A DNA stretch of 64,000 nt from Campylobacter suis (GCF_905120475.1 NZ_CAJHOE010000001.1:857932-921931), one strand, 5' to 3'; positions 8,273 through 16,815 are shown, counted from the stretch's first letter. A program made the numbers and translations. Notes: a model not told the origin generated them from the letters alone.

Positions 8273-9341
8273 TCCACTTCTTTACTACTACATCTATATT
8301 ATATTCAGAAATGCTTTCATATCCAGTATCTGAAATTTTTTTCATCATTTGTTCATTTTTTGCAATATCCAAAATTAAAGAATATAATTCTTTTGTTTTT
8401 CCTATATCAAATAAAAAACCATTTTTTTTATCTTTTACTAATTTTTTACCGCCTTGCGTTTTAGATGATACCACACAGCATTTACAAGCCATAGCTTCTA
8501 TTATTGTCATTGGCATACCCTCGGCTGTTGATGGCATGATAAAAATTTTTGATCTTTCAAAAAATGGCTTAGTATTATTTGTACCATTGATAAATTCTAT
8601 ATTTTTTAATTTTAATTTTTTGGCAAGACTTATTGCCTTATTCTTATCCTCGCCTTCGCCAACTATCTCAAGTTTCCATTCTGGTAAATACTTATGCGCA
8701 TATTCCCAGGCATACAAAAGTGTATCTATACCTTTTTTATATGTTACTCTGCCCAAAAATAATAATATATTTTCTTTTTTTTCAAATACTACATTATTCC
8801 CCACAAAACTAACTGGATTAGCAATAAAAAACAATTTATTTAAATTAACCTGAGTAGGATAATTTTCTTCATTGTTATACAAGCACACAACTTTATCAAA
8901 GGAATCAAAAATCATTTTTACTCTATGCCTAGTCCAAAATCTGCCAATATAAAATTTCCTAAAATCATGGCTTCCACCATGGTGCATATATATTAAATTA
9001 ATATTTTTAAATAATCCTAATTTTCGTAATATCCAAATTGGTTCAATATATAAAGACTTATTGAAAATTATATTTGTGTGAATGCGAGATTTTAAAAATA
9101 AATACATTTTAAAAGTATTTGGAATAATATCAAATATTTTTAATAATTTAAATTTAAATTTAAATTTCACAATAGTAAATTTAACCCTATTATCTAAGTC
9201 AAAAAAAGGTTTACCTTCTTTAACTGAAACATTTTCCACTTCATAACCTTTTTTTATAAAATAATTACTCCAATTGGTTATAACCCTAACGACCCCACCC
9301 ATAGTAACTAACGATTCAGTTACAAAAATTATTTTTTTCAT
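8253..9341 (-). CDS. Family 4 glycosyltransferase
   Basis: This GT-B fold glycosyltransferase has 362 residues. The N-terminal half opens with the usual KKIIFVTESLVTMGGVVRVI glycine-rich segment. The C-terminal GT1-type domain has NILLFLGRVTYKKGIDTLL, WKLEIVGEGEDKNK and the nucleotide-sugar Glu-x7-Glu region in EGMPMTIIEAMACKCCVVSS. It should be cytoplasmic or peripheral on the inner membrane and elongate the repeat unit with retention of configuration. It overlaps the upstream TagB/TagF-like gene by 26 bases and wzy by 20. The DNA is strongly A/T-rich, consistent with acquired polysaccharide genes. Sugar specificity is not evident. Confidence 0.88.
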   Translation of the reverse strand: MKKIIFVTESLVTMGGVVRVITNWSNYFIKKGYEVENVSVKEGKPFFDLDNRVKFTIVKFKFKFKLLKIFDIIPNTFKMYLFLKSRIHTNIIFNKSLYIEPIWILRKLGLFKNINLIYMHHGGSHDFRKFYIGRFWTRHRVKMIFDSFDKVVCLYNNEENYPTQVNLNKLFFIANPVSFVGNNVVFEKKENILLFLGRVTYKKGIDTLLYAWEYAHKYLPEWKLEIVGEGEDKNKAISLAKKLKLKNIEFINGTNNTKPFFERSKIFIMPSTAEGMPMTIIEAMACKCCVVSSKTQGGKKLVKDKKNGFLFDIGKTKELYSLILDIAKNEQMMKKISDTGYESISEYNIDVVVKKWNEILVY

Positions 9342-10458
9342 ATTTTTTCAGCTCTGTTTCTAAGAAATTTAAAATTTTAGGCATTGAATCAAATTTGATT
9401 TCATTAAAAAAATCATTAATTTTTTCTCTGCGATCAAAAAAATAAGTATTATCATCCAAAAGTCTAATAATATTATTTTTAAACTCTTGCAATGTTTGTA
9501 TTTTTGGACCAGGATTAATATCGTCAAAATTAAAATTTAGTCCTTTTGTAGATAAATATTCATTTAAATCATACGGCAAGAGAATAATTGGTTTTTTAAG
9601 CAATAAAAAATCTATCCAAATGCCAGAATAATCAGATATAACTAAATCAAAAATATTTAATATATCATTTATATTTTGAATTTTTGTTTGATCGAGAATT
9701 TTTATATTTGAATATTCTTTTATGTTTATTTTTTCTAAGGAATGTGGTCTAACAAAAAATACAATATTATTTTTTTTCAAAAAAGAATTAAAATCTTCAA
9801 ATGAGAAATATTCAAAAGGAAAATATTTTACTGTATTTTTTAAACTTGTCCCATATTTTGATTTTCTCCATGTTGGAGCATATAAAACAAATCTAGAATT
9901 TATATCTATATTTTTAAAAATATTTGACATATCTTTTTTGGGAATAATTTTATAAATAAAATCATTTCTAGGCTGACCTAAAATTTTTATCTTATTAATA
10001 GGCAATAAAAAGCTTTCAGACATAATATTAACCAAATTTTTAGATGTAGTAATGTAAGCCGTTACAAAAAAAGAAAATACTTTTAGCTGCAATAGCATTC
10101 TTAATTTGTTTAATCCAGTATAGCCATTTATCCCAATCTTTTTTATTGGAACACCGTGCCAAAAATTTATAATTATTTTATTCCTCATATAAAAAGGATT
10201 TTTAATGGGCATGCCAGCATCCAATAACCAAACGTTACTTTTTTTTAAAAAATTTAAACCATTTTTTTCTTTTATGGATATAAATTTATCACCATATATG
10301 GAAATTAACTTATTTCTTGTTTTATCATTATTTATAATATATTTTATGTCATAAGCTTCATTTTTAAGTAGATATTCAAACATAAATTTGGTATTATGTG
10401 TAAAATCATTATTATTTGAGCTTAATGTTATTTTTATTTTTTTCATATTCTTTATCAT
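9316..10458 (-). CDS. TagB/TagF-like CDP-alcohol phosphotransferase
   Basis: The protein (380 residues) belongs to the CDP-glycerol:poly(glycerophosphate) glycerophosphotransferase family, whose Gram-positive members TagB and TagF build teichoic acids. Family landmarks are visible: NFWHGVPIKKIG (WHG at residues 100-102), FVLYAPTWRKS, FFVRPH and LVISDYSGIWIDFLLLKKP near the C-terminus. Family members attack CDP-glycerol or CDP-ribitol and add the polyol phosphate to a glycan. No separate CDP-glycerol synthase is seen nearby, while the operon encodes a PEP mutase fused to a related cytidylyltransferase. I therefore infer that CMP-hydroxyethylphosphonate, or less likely CDP-glycerol, is the donor. 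The start ATG at 10458 has an AGGA site. The gene sits between wzx and GT4. Confidence 0.82.
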   Translation of the reverse strand: MIKNMKKIKITLSSNNNDFTHNTKFMFEYLLKNEAYDIKYIINNDKTRNKLISIYGDKFISIKEKNGLNFLKKSNVWLLDAGMPIKNPFYMRNKIIINFWHGVPIKKIGINGYTGLNKLRMLLQLKVFSFFVTAYITTSKNLVNIMSESFLLPINKIKILGQPRNDFIYKIIPKKDMSNIFKNIDINSRFVLYAPTWRKSKYGTSLKNTVKYFPFEYFSFEDFNSFLKKNNIVFFVRPHSLEKINIKEYSNIKILDQTKIQNINDILNIFDLVISDYSGIWIDFLLLKKPIILLPYDLNEYLSTKGLNFNFDDINPGPKIQTLQEFKNNIIRLLDDNTYFFDRREKINDFFNEIKFDSMPKILNFLETELKKYEKNNFCN

Positions 10459-10495
10459 TTGTTTCCTAGCATAGTTTTCTAATTATACTATAATT

Positions 10496-11734
10496 TTATT
10501 TATTATAACTTGTTTTAAAAATAATTTTAAAACTTAAAAAAAACCTAAAAGCCAACTCTAATGTACTATATATAATAAGACTGTAAGCATAAGAATTTAA
10601 ACTATTTTTATTTAAACAAACTAGTGATAATAGAAAAATTAAAAAAGATATAAATACTATTAATAAATTTTTATCTATTTTATTGAAAATTATTAAGATA
10701 TTGTTTGATAAAAAGAAGGATATTGCTCCAATCGGAACAGTTAAGATTAATATTTGAAATAAAATTTTAAATTCCAATACATTTATATTGAGTGCTTTAA
10801 TCAACATATCCGCACCAAAAAAAAATAATATAAATAATCCAAAAGAAGTAAAAAATAAAAACAATAAAATTTTTTTAACAAAAAGTATATTTCTAGTTAA
10901 GGCAATATGCGGATACACTACTTGTGTTAGAATATGAAATGGACTTAAAATCGTATTAACCACTCTTAAAGACAAATCAAAATATCCTACTCCAGCATGA
11001 CCTATATAATTTTCTATAAGAATTATTAATAATCTTGTTCTAAGCATAGTAACAACATTTGATAAAAAAATAAAAAAACAATCCTTAAGGCTAAAATATC
11101 TTTTTTTTAGGCATATTAAATTTAATGATAATTTATGCTTTACAACCATCACATAATACCCAATAATAAATGCAATAAATGAAGTTGCACTATATAAGAT
11201 TGGAACGATTATATAATCACTTGTTTGTTTTACAAAAATAAAAACACCAATTGCAAATATCATCTTAGATAAAGCTGTTACAATGGCGATATATTTCATA
11301 TTTTCAATACCTTGAAAATACCAAACAGGAAACATACTTTCAAAAAAAATAAAAAATGCAAAAGCAACAAATATGTCTAAATTATCAAAAAATTTATCAA
11401 TTTGCAATAAAAAAATAAGAACAATTGATACCGCTATAAAAAGTATCGTTTTTAAAAAAGTTACGTAAGATATAATGTTTGATAAAATTTCTTTTTTATT
11501 TCTATTTTCAGATACAACTTTCACAATCAAAGTGTCAAAGCCAAATTTAATAAAAACTATGAAAATTTCTGAAATAGCAAAAGCCCACATTATTTTACCG
11601 TATTGTTGATCTCCTAATTTATATATTAAATAAGGAAAAACAAATATTGGCAAAATAATAGCTACTCCTTTCAATAAAAACAAATAAAGAGTATTGTTTA
11701 TCATTACACTATATTTTTGTAAAAAAAGTTTCAC
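10496..11734 (-). CDS. wzx: Wzx-like polysaccharide flippase
   Basis: A 412-residue polytopic protein with about 12 predicted membrane helices of the MATE/MOP polysaccharide transporter type. The N-terminal helix pair (LLKGVAIILPIFVFPYLIYKLG) followed by QQYGKIMWAFAISEIF is characteristic of Wzx proteins, which flip undecaprenyl-linked repeat units to the periplasm. The start is probably GTG at 11734, overlapping the dehydrogenase stop codon by one base (TAGTG). An internal ATG at 11704 is an alternative but has no ribosome site. A/T-rich coding with many Ile/Leu/Phe AT codons is shared with the downstream glycosyltransferase genes. The cargo is presumably the phosphonate-bearing repeat unit. 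Confidence 0.85.
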   Translation of the reverse strand: MKLFLQKYSVMINNTLYLFLLKGVAIILPIFVFPYLIYKLGDQQYGKIMWAFAISEIFIVFIKFGFDTLIVKVVSENRNKKEILSNIISYVTFLKTILFIAVSIVLIFLLQIDKFFDNLDIFVAFAFFIFFESMFPVWYFQGIENMKYIAIVTALSKMIFAIGVFIFVKQTSDYIIVPILYSATSFIAFIIGYYVMVVKHKLSLNLICLKKRYFSLKDCFFIFLSNVVTMLRTRLLIILIENYIGHAGVGYFDLSLRVVNTILSPFHILTQVVYPHIALTRNILFVKKILLFLFFTSFGLFILFFFGADMLIKALNINVLEFKILFQILILTVPIGAISFFLSNNILIIFNKIDKNLLIVFISFLIFLLSLVCLNKNSLNSYAYSLIIYSTLELAFRFFLSFKIIFKTSYNK

Positions 11735-12804
11735 TAAAACTCAACCAAACTATTTCCAGCTCTTTGCGTATTGGCTAGAGAATCTTTTAAATTTTGTATT
11801 TCGTTGTCATCTATACCGTAGTCGTTAAAATTTGTTGAAATTTCTAGCTTAGCAAACATTTCACGTAATTTTTTAGAATCATTTGAGCCAAAAATTTCTA
11901 TCAAAGCATTATCTATATGCTCATATTTTCCACTAATACTATCAATTAACATAGGCAGTGTAAAACTACACGCTATACCATGTGGTATATGCTTATGCGT
12001 AGTTATATAATAGCTCATCGCGTGAGCAATGGCTGTTTGAGTGTTTGAAAACGCTAGTCCAGCATACATACACGCCTTCATAATCTGCTCCCTATACTCT
12101 AAATTTTGTAAATCATTAGCTAGTTTTGGCAAAAACTCAACGATAATCCTTGCTGATTTTACAGCATAGTTTATAGTTATCTCATTTGCGTTTTTATTCC
12201 ATATAGATTCTAGTGCATGTGAAAGTGTATCAAGCCCTGTTTGTATAGTAATATCCTTTGGCGCAGACGCAGTAAGACAGGGGTCATATATAGCCACCTC
12301 ACTAAAAAGCTTAGGTAGATGAAGTGAGTATTTTTTCTTCTCATCCATATCCCATATCGTAGCCCATGGCGTTATCTCGCTACCCGTTCCAGCAGTAGTT
12401 GGTATGCCGATAATAGGCGTAAGTAAATAGTTGGATTTGTCAATATTGCCTTTTATCAAATCTGTTACAAATTTTGCTTCTTTTTTATCATTATAAACTG
12501 CAAAAAATTTTGCCGCATCAAGCACACTACCGCCACCAAGACCGACAATAAGCTCAAAATCATTTTCTCGTATTTTAGCATATGCTAACTCCAAGTCTTT
12601 AAACTCTGGATGACTTTTTACATCGCTAAAAACATAATTTATGCTTGGGCAAAGAAGCTTTATTTTATCTACATATCCACGCTTTACAAAACCACTGCTT
12701 GTTATGAGTATAGTTTTTCTGCTATTTATGAAATTGTTTAAATTTTCTAATTGATTTTTGCCAAATACAATCTTTGTTGGCATATAATAATTAAAACTAT
12801 TCAA
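11734..12804 (-). CDS. Iron-type alcohol dehydrogenase, putative phosphonoacetaldehyde reductase
   Basis: This group III iron-dependent alcohol dehydrogenase (356 residues) is predicted to reduce phosphonoacetaldehyde to 2-hydroxyethylphosphonate with NAD(P)H. The cofactor loop GGGSVLDAAK is at residues 90-99. Likely metal ligands are Asp192 and His196 (GLDTLSHALES), His261 and His275 (IPHGIACS). The substrate assignment is inference from position: it overlaps the phosphonopyruvate decarboxylase gene by 8 bases, and this family supplies the reductase (PhpC/FomC type) in several known phosphonate pathways. The locus has no AEP transaminase gene, which supports the alcohol as product. The frame ends at the TAG that overlaps the wzx start. 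Confidence 0.85.
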   Translation of the reverse strand: MNSFNYYMPTKIVFGKNQLENLNNFINSRKTILITSSGFVKRGYVDKIKLLCPSINYVFSDVKSHPEFKDLELAYAKIRENDFELIVGLGGGSVLDAAKFFAVYNDKKEAKFVTDLIKGNIDKSNYLLTPIIGIPTTAGTGSEITPWATIWDMDEKKKYSLHLPKLFSEVAIYDPCLTASAPKDITIQTGLDTLSHALESIWNKNANEITINYAVKSARIIVEFLPKLANDLQNLEYREQIMKACMYAGLAFSNTQTAIAHAMSYYITTHKHIPHGIACSFTLPMLIDSISGKYEHIDNALIEIFGSNDSKKLREMFAKLEISTNFNDYGIDDNEIQNLKDSLANTQRAGNSLVEF

Positions 12805-13870
12805 ATTTATTTACTCCCACTACTTCAACTGGCGGTCTTGGCGTTTCATCATCAAAACTACATTTCACATGTAAAAATTTTAATCCACCTTGCTTAGAAA
12901 TTTTGCTTATAATTTCACTAAATTCATCTTGTTTAACGATAGTTTTATCTATCACTTCAAAACCACAAGCTCTTGCAATAGCAATGTAATCAATATGTGA
13001 TTGATATGTTTTTTGCCCACCAGTTGATTTATTTGCTTCATTATCAAATAAAATATAAGTCAAGTTTATCTCATCTTTATATCGTCCAGCTGTGCTAAGT
13101 CCGCCCATATGCATAACAAACTCAGCATCGCCGCCACACACAACAACTTCTCGCCCTGCCTTACTAGCCCCAAGACCGATACTAACAGCACCGCCCATAT
13201 TTCCAACCATATAGAAATTTTTAGTATCTTTCATAAAGCTATACATCTCTCTAGCAGTATTGCCAGTAGTGCCTATAAAAAGTGTGTTTGAGTTTTTATA
13301 AAAATCATTTAAAATATTTAAAAATTTACTTCTTTTTTCATATTTAGAAAGATCTAGCGTATGCCTATCATCAAGAGCAACCTTGCTAAAACTATCTTTT
13401 TTTATAATACCGATAATTGCTTTATCATTTGCACTTTCTATTTGAGAAATGGCATTGTCTAAATTTTCATCATCAAGGATAAAATTTTCATATCCATAAG
13501 CTGATATGAGTTTTGGAAGCTCGGTAGCAAGGTGCTTATGCTGTATCTCGCTATCGCCGTCTTTATATGTTCTCCAGCTAGTTAATATCGCAAAATTTAA
13601 ACCATATGGTTTTAATAAGCTAGTTATACAGCTTCCCATATTGGTTACTCCGCTTGATTGAACTATTACTATCGGTTTTGCACCTACCATTTTTAGTCCT
13701 GCTGCCACTGAACACGCCACAGCTTCACTAGCACAAGGCAAATACTCAATACCAGCATTATTTATAGCTTCGTTTATGACATATTTTGCAAAACTACAAG
13801 GCACAGCACAAATATGCGTGTAGCCTTTGTTTATTAATTCGTATATAAATTTTTTAGTATCTAGTGCCAT
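12797..13870 (-). CDS. ppd: Phosphonopyruvate decarboxylase
   Basis: This thiamine-diphosphate enzyme decarboxylates phosphonopyruvate to phosphonoacetaldehyde, the step that pulls the unfavourable PEP mutase equilibrium forward. The protein has 357 residues, the short form typical of Ppd/AepY. The catalytic Glu is probably Glu49 (PCASEAVA). The TPP-binding motif runs from GDAE (247-250) to DNEANKSTGGQ (276-286). The GDA in place of GDG and the terminal STGGQ are both features I associate with phosphonopyruvate and sulfopyruvate decarboxylases. The start ATG overlaps the PEP mutase stop codon by one base (TAATG), so the two are translated together. Sulfopyruvate decarboxylase is excluded mainly by the adjacent PEP mutase gene. 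Confidence 0.93.
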   Translation of the reverse strand: MALDTKKFIYELINKGYTHICAVPCSFAKYVINEAINNAGIEYLPCASEAVACSVAAGLKMVGAKPIVIVQSSGVTNMGSCITSLLKPYGLNFAILTSWRTYKDGDSEIQHKHLATELPKLISAYGYENFILDDENLDNAISQIESANDKAIIGIIKKDSFSKVALDDRHTLDLSKYEKRSKFLNILNDFYKNSNTLFIGTTGNTAREMYSFMKDTKNFYMVGNMGGAVSIGLGASKAGREVVVCGGDAEFVMHMGGLSTAGRYKDEINLTYILFDNEANKSTGGQKTYQSHIDYIAIARACGFEVIDKTIVKQDEFSEIISKISKQGGLKFLHVKCSFDDETPRPPVEVVGVNKFE

Positions 13871-15162
13871 TATCTTGTGCCCGGGATTAAATCTAAAATT
13901 TCTTTTATAGACAAAAGCTCTTTTTCAGCTTCAAAACTTCTGTCATTTTCAAGTATCATTTTGGCAACTTTTTTCATGCCCGGATATGCAGCGCGAAGCA
14001 TATGATTTGCATATATTATTATATTTACACCAGCTTTGCTTAGCTGTGTTGCCGTAATTTCATTAAACGAAGTTGGCACTACAACCAAAACTATATCTTT
14101 ATTTTCATTGCGTAGTTTTTCACAAAATTCCAAAACTTCATCTGGGCTTTTTTGTCTTGAATGTATCATTATGCCATCAGCTCCAGCCTTTATATACGCT
14201 CTTGCACGAGTTAGAGCATCGTCCATTCCTTTCTCAAGTATCAGACTTTCTATACGAGCTATTATCATAAAATCATCTGTAGCTTGAGCCCTTTTGCCAA
14301 CTTCTATCTTATGGCAAAAATTTTCTATACTATCTTGTGTTTGAGCCACTTCGTTGCCAAATAGTGAGTTTTTCTTAAGCCCTGTTTTGTCCTCTATAAT
14401 CACAGCACTTACGCCCGTTCTTTCAAGTGTGCGAACCGTAAAAGCAAAATGCTCCGCTATACCGCCCGTATCAGCGTCATATATCATAGGCTTAGTAGTA
14501 ACTTCAAAAATTTCATTTATTGTATTTATCCTAGATGTAACATCAACAGCCTCAATATCTGGCTTTCCCTTTGAAGTAGAATCCGTTAGTGAAGAGCTCC
14601 AAAAGCCATCATATTCTATACCATTATCGCCTTTTATATTTTCAGCTATCAAGGCGCTTAAAGCATTGTGAGATTCCATAATGCGAACAACATTTTTTGC
14701 ATTAACCAGCCTTCTTAGCCTAGCCCTTCTTATATCCGGAGTAGTTCCAATCTCCTTTATAGCGTTATTTAATTTAGTAGATGAAATTCCTTGTGTATAA
14801 TCTGGCTCTATCAGCTCACCTCCCCATTTTGCAAGAGTACCTATAACTTGCTGTCTTGTTTGAGCTTGCACCCCATCACGCCAATCACTACCATGAACTA
14901 CATAATCTGGTTTGATTTTTTCTAAATTTGGACGGTAGTCTAATGTATCTTGGGCTATAACTTGCGTTACGCCCTTTATATTTTCAATAACTGCTTTGCG
15001 TTGTTCATAATTCATATAAGGAAGTCTTTTATAACTCACTATAGCACCATCTGTTAATAGTCCAACAATAACATCACCGTATTGTGCTGCGATTTTAATT
15101 ATATTGATATGCCCTGGGTGGACAAGATCGGCGCTCATGCCTATGTATACTTTTTTATTCAT
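13870..15162 (-). CDS. pepM: Cytidylyltransferase-PEP mutase fusion protein
   Basis: One 430-residue protein carries two activities of a phosphonate pathway. Residues 1-140 form a TagD/GCT-type cytidylyltransferase domain with HPGH at 15-18, GSDWRDG at 91-97 and the C-terminal ISSTK at 127-130. Residues about 155-430 form a PEP mutase domain of the isocitrate-lyase superfamily with FWSSSLTDS, the metal-binding YDADTGG (Asp229, Asp231) and the mutase signature [10 protein letters not shown] at 257-266. The mutase rearranges PEP to phosphonopyruvate, forming the C-P bond. The other domain should activate the final phosphonate with CTP. The start at 15162 is preferred because a GAAGGAG site lies five bases upstream; the ATG at 15165 sits only two bases from it. 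It is the first gene of the phosphonate operon. Similar fusions occur, as far as I recall, in other glycan loci. Confidence 0.93.
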   Translation of the reverse strand: MNKKVYIGMSADLVHPGHINIIKIAAQYGDVIVGLLTDGAIVSYKRLPYMNYEQRKAVIENIKGVTQVIAQDTLDYRPNLEKIKPDYVVHGSDWRDGVQAQTRQQVIGTLAKWGGELIEPDYTQGISSTKLNNAIKEIGTTPDIRRARLRRLVNAKNVVRIMESHNALSALIAENIKGDNGIEYDGFWSSSLTDSTSKGKPDIEAVDVTSRINTINEIFEVTTKPMIYDADTGGIAEHFAFTVRTLERTGVSAVIIEDKTGLKKNSLFGNEVAQTQDSIENFCHKIEVGKRAQATDDFMIIARIESLILEKGMDDALTRARAYIKAGADGIMIHSRQKSPDEVLEFCEKLRNENKDIVLVVVPTSFNEITATQLSKAGVNIIIYANHMLRAAYPGMKKVAKMILENDRSFEAEKELLSIKEILDLIPGTR

Positions 15163-15202
15163 CATTACTCCTTCTTAGTATCAAATTGTTTTTATAAATA
15201 CA

Positions 15203-15260
15203 TTAAAATCTTATAGTTACCTTACTATATAATAATATATATTAAAAAATAACATATACT
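15203..15260 (-). promoter_or_regulatory. A/T-rich probable promoter of the phosphonate operon
   Basis: The 190 bases upstream of the PEP mutase gene contain no open frame of note. Very A/T-rich sequence with TATAGT and TATTAT hexamers at about 15224-15236, read on the minus strand, is the best candidate for the operon promoter. No single -10 stands out, so the exact site is uncertain. Confidence 0.3.
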
Positions 15261-15352
15261 GCCAAGCTTTTTATTATTAAACCGAATGACATCTAAGTAC
15301 CATGAATCTTATACATAGTACACAAACATTCAAAAACAGATATGCTATTTTA

Positions 15353-15406
15353 TTACCATGGATAAAGCCTCGTTCCGCTACCACCAGCTAGTATAATACC
15401 TTTCAT
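15353..15406 (-). pseudogene. rmlA: 5' remnant of rmlA-type nucleotidyltransferase gene
   Basis: Only 17 codons and a stop remain. They encode MKGIILAGGSGTRLYPW, which is the N-terminal nucleotide-binding loop of glucose-1-phosphate thymidylyltransferase (GGSGTRLYP; the LYP form points to RmlA and away from ManC, which has LWP). The ATG overlaps the stop of the upstream mutase gene in an ATGA arrangement, so the original gene was translationally coupled to it. After the Trp codon the frame closes with TAA and no further RmlA sequence is visible in the next 180 bases. I infer that the rest was lost when the adjacent phosphonate genes arrived. A coincidental match of this quality is unlikely. 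Confidence 0.8.
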
Positions 15407-16773
15407 ATTTTCTCCACTATATTTTTAATTATTATTGAAATTTTATCTTGTATCTGTTTAAGCGACTCTTCGCTTTTTGCTTCAAACCTAGTTACAATAA
15501 CCGGTGTTGTATTTGATGCACGAACTAAAGCCCAACCATCTTCAAACTGGATACGAACGCCGTCTATTTCGATGATATTTAAAATTTCAGGCAAATTGCA
15601 ATCCTTGCTTTTTATAGCTTGCTTAAATTTCTCAACTATCTGAAATTTACTCTCTTCATCAACATGTATTTTTATCTCATCGGTACTATAAACCTTTGGC
15701 ATTTTATCAAGTTCAGCATCTAGGTCAAATCCCTTTTGCACTAACTCAAGCACTCTCATCATCGCATAAAGCGCATCATCAAAGCCAAAATATCGCTCTT
15801 TAAAAAAGATATGACCGCTTACTTCAGCTGCCAGATCAACATCAAGCTCTTTCATCATCTTTTTGATATTGCTATGCCCAGTTTTACCCATAAAAACTTC
15901 GCCGATTTTAGCTATCTCATCATACATCACTTGTGAGCATTTAACCTCGCCCAAAACCTTTGGATGATCCATATTTAAAGCATAAAGGTAAGCTAGCTCA
16001 TCGCCTTTTATGTTGCGTTTTGAAGTTATCACAGCTATCCTGTCACCATCTCCATCAAATCCAAATCCAAGCTCACTCTCACCACGCTCTAAACAAGCAA
16101 AAATATCAGCCAAATTCTCTCTCTCGCTTGGGTCTGGATGGTGGTTTGGAAAATTTCCGTCTGGCTGAGCGTAAAGCACCCTAGCGTTTAAATCAAGCTC
16201 TTCAACGATAGGCATAAGCGCAACGCCCATAGCTCCATTACCACAATCAACAACAAAAGGTAGCTTCATGCCATTTAAATGCCAAAATTTCTCAACAAAA
16301 TAGCTAACATATATGCTTAAAATGTCAAATTTTTTACATCTAACATCGTCTTGGATTTCTTCGCCACTACCTATAAACTCGCTAACTTTTTTGCGCAAAA
16401 TTTGTAAATCTTCACCAAAATAGCTATCTTTTTTTATGGTTATTTTAAAACCATTATACTCTTTTGGATTATGCGAGCCAGTTATCATGATATTTGCATC
16501 AAAATGATCTGCATAAACACTAAAATATCCAACTGGCGTAGGTAGCAAACCTATATCATATACGCTAAGGCCAGCTTTGTTTAGCCCACTAACTAGCCAC
16601 TTAAAGAGCAAATCCGCACTAAGACGCGCGTCATAGCCTACACTTACGCTTTTTACGCCACGCATGCTCATCTCAAGACCAAGGCAAAAACCTATCGCCT
16701 TTACGCTAATTTCATTTAGATCTTTTTCAAAGATTCCGCGTATATCGTACTCTCTAAAAATTTCATTTATCAT
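15403..16773 (-). CDS. manB: Phosphomannomutase/phosphoglucomutase
   Basis: This enzyme interconverts hexose-6-phosphate and hexose-1-phosphate to feed nucleotide-sugar synthesis. The 456-residue alpha-D-phosphohexomutase has its four usual sites: the phosphoserine loop TGSHNPKEYNGFK, the metal-binding GFDGDGDR, the sugar-binding EVSGHIFFKERYFGFDD and the phosphate-binding VRASNTTP near the C-terminus. It resembles the AlgC/ManB group, which may accept both glucose and mannose. It is cytoplasmic. Its stop overlaps the start codon of the rmlA remnant. A TATAAT lies 43 bases upstream of the ATG. It forms the right border of the polysaccharide locus next to groEL. The symbol is tentative because substrate range cannot be deduced. 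Confidence 0.88.
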   Translation of the reverse strand: MINEIFREYDIRGIFEKDLNEISVKAIGFCLGLEMSMRGVKSVSVGYDARLSADLLFKWLVSGLNKAGLSVYDIGLLPTPVGYFSVYADHFDANIMITGSHNPKEYNGFKITIKKDSYFGEDLQILRKKVSEFIGSGEEIQDDVRCKKFDILSIYVSYFVEKFWHLNGMKLPFVVDCGNGAMGVALMPIVEELDLNARVLYAQPDGNFPNHHPDPSERENLADIFACLERGESELGFGFDGDGDRIAVITSKRNIKGDELAYLYALNMDHPKVLGEVKCSQVMYDEIAKIGEVFMGKTGHSNIKKMMKELDVDLAAEVSGHIFFKERYFGFDDALYAMMRVLELVQKGFDLDAELDKMPKVYSTDEIKIHVDEESKFQIVEKFKQAIKSKDCNLPEILNIIEIDGVRIQFEDGWALVRASNTTPVIVTRFEAKSEESLKQIQDKISIIIKNIVEKI

Positions 16774-16815
16774 TAAATCTTACCAAATTCTTATCATAAT
16801 TTATTTTAAGTTGGT

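Noticed and set aside
8311..8853. 180-codon plus-strand open frame inside the GT4 gene
   Set aside because: It is a shadow of the A/T-rich GT4 coding sequence, with no ribosome site and no recognisable protein features.
6130..15162. Aminoethylphosphonate as the pathway product
   Set aside because: No class V or other aminotransferase gene is present, while a reductase gene overlaps the decarboxylase. The alcohol is favoured, although a transaminase elsewhere cannot be excluded.
13870..15162. Isocitrate or methylisocitrate lyase instead of PEP mutase
   Set aside because: The lyases have a KKCGH-type loop, whereas this protein has [10 protein letters not shown], the PEP mutase signature.
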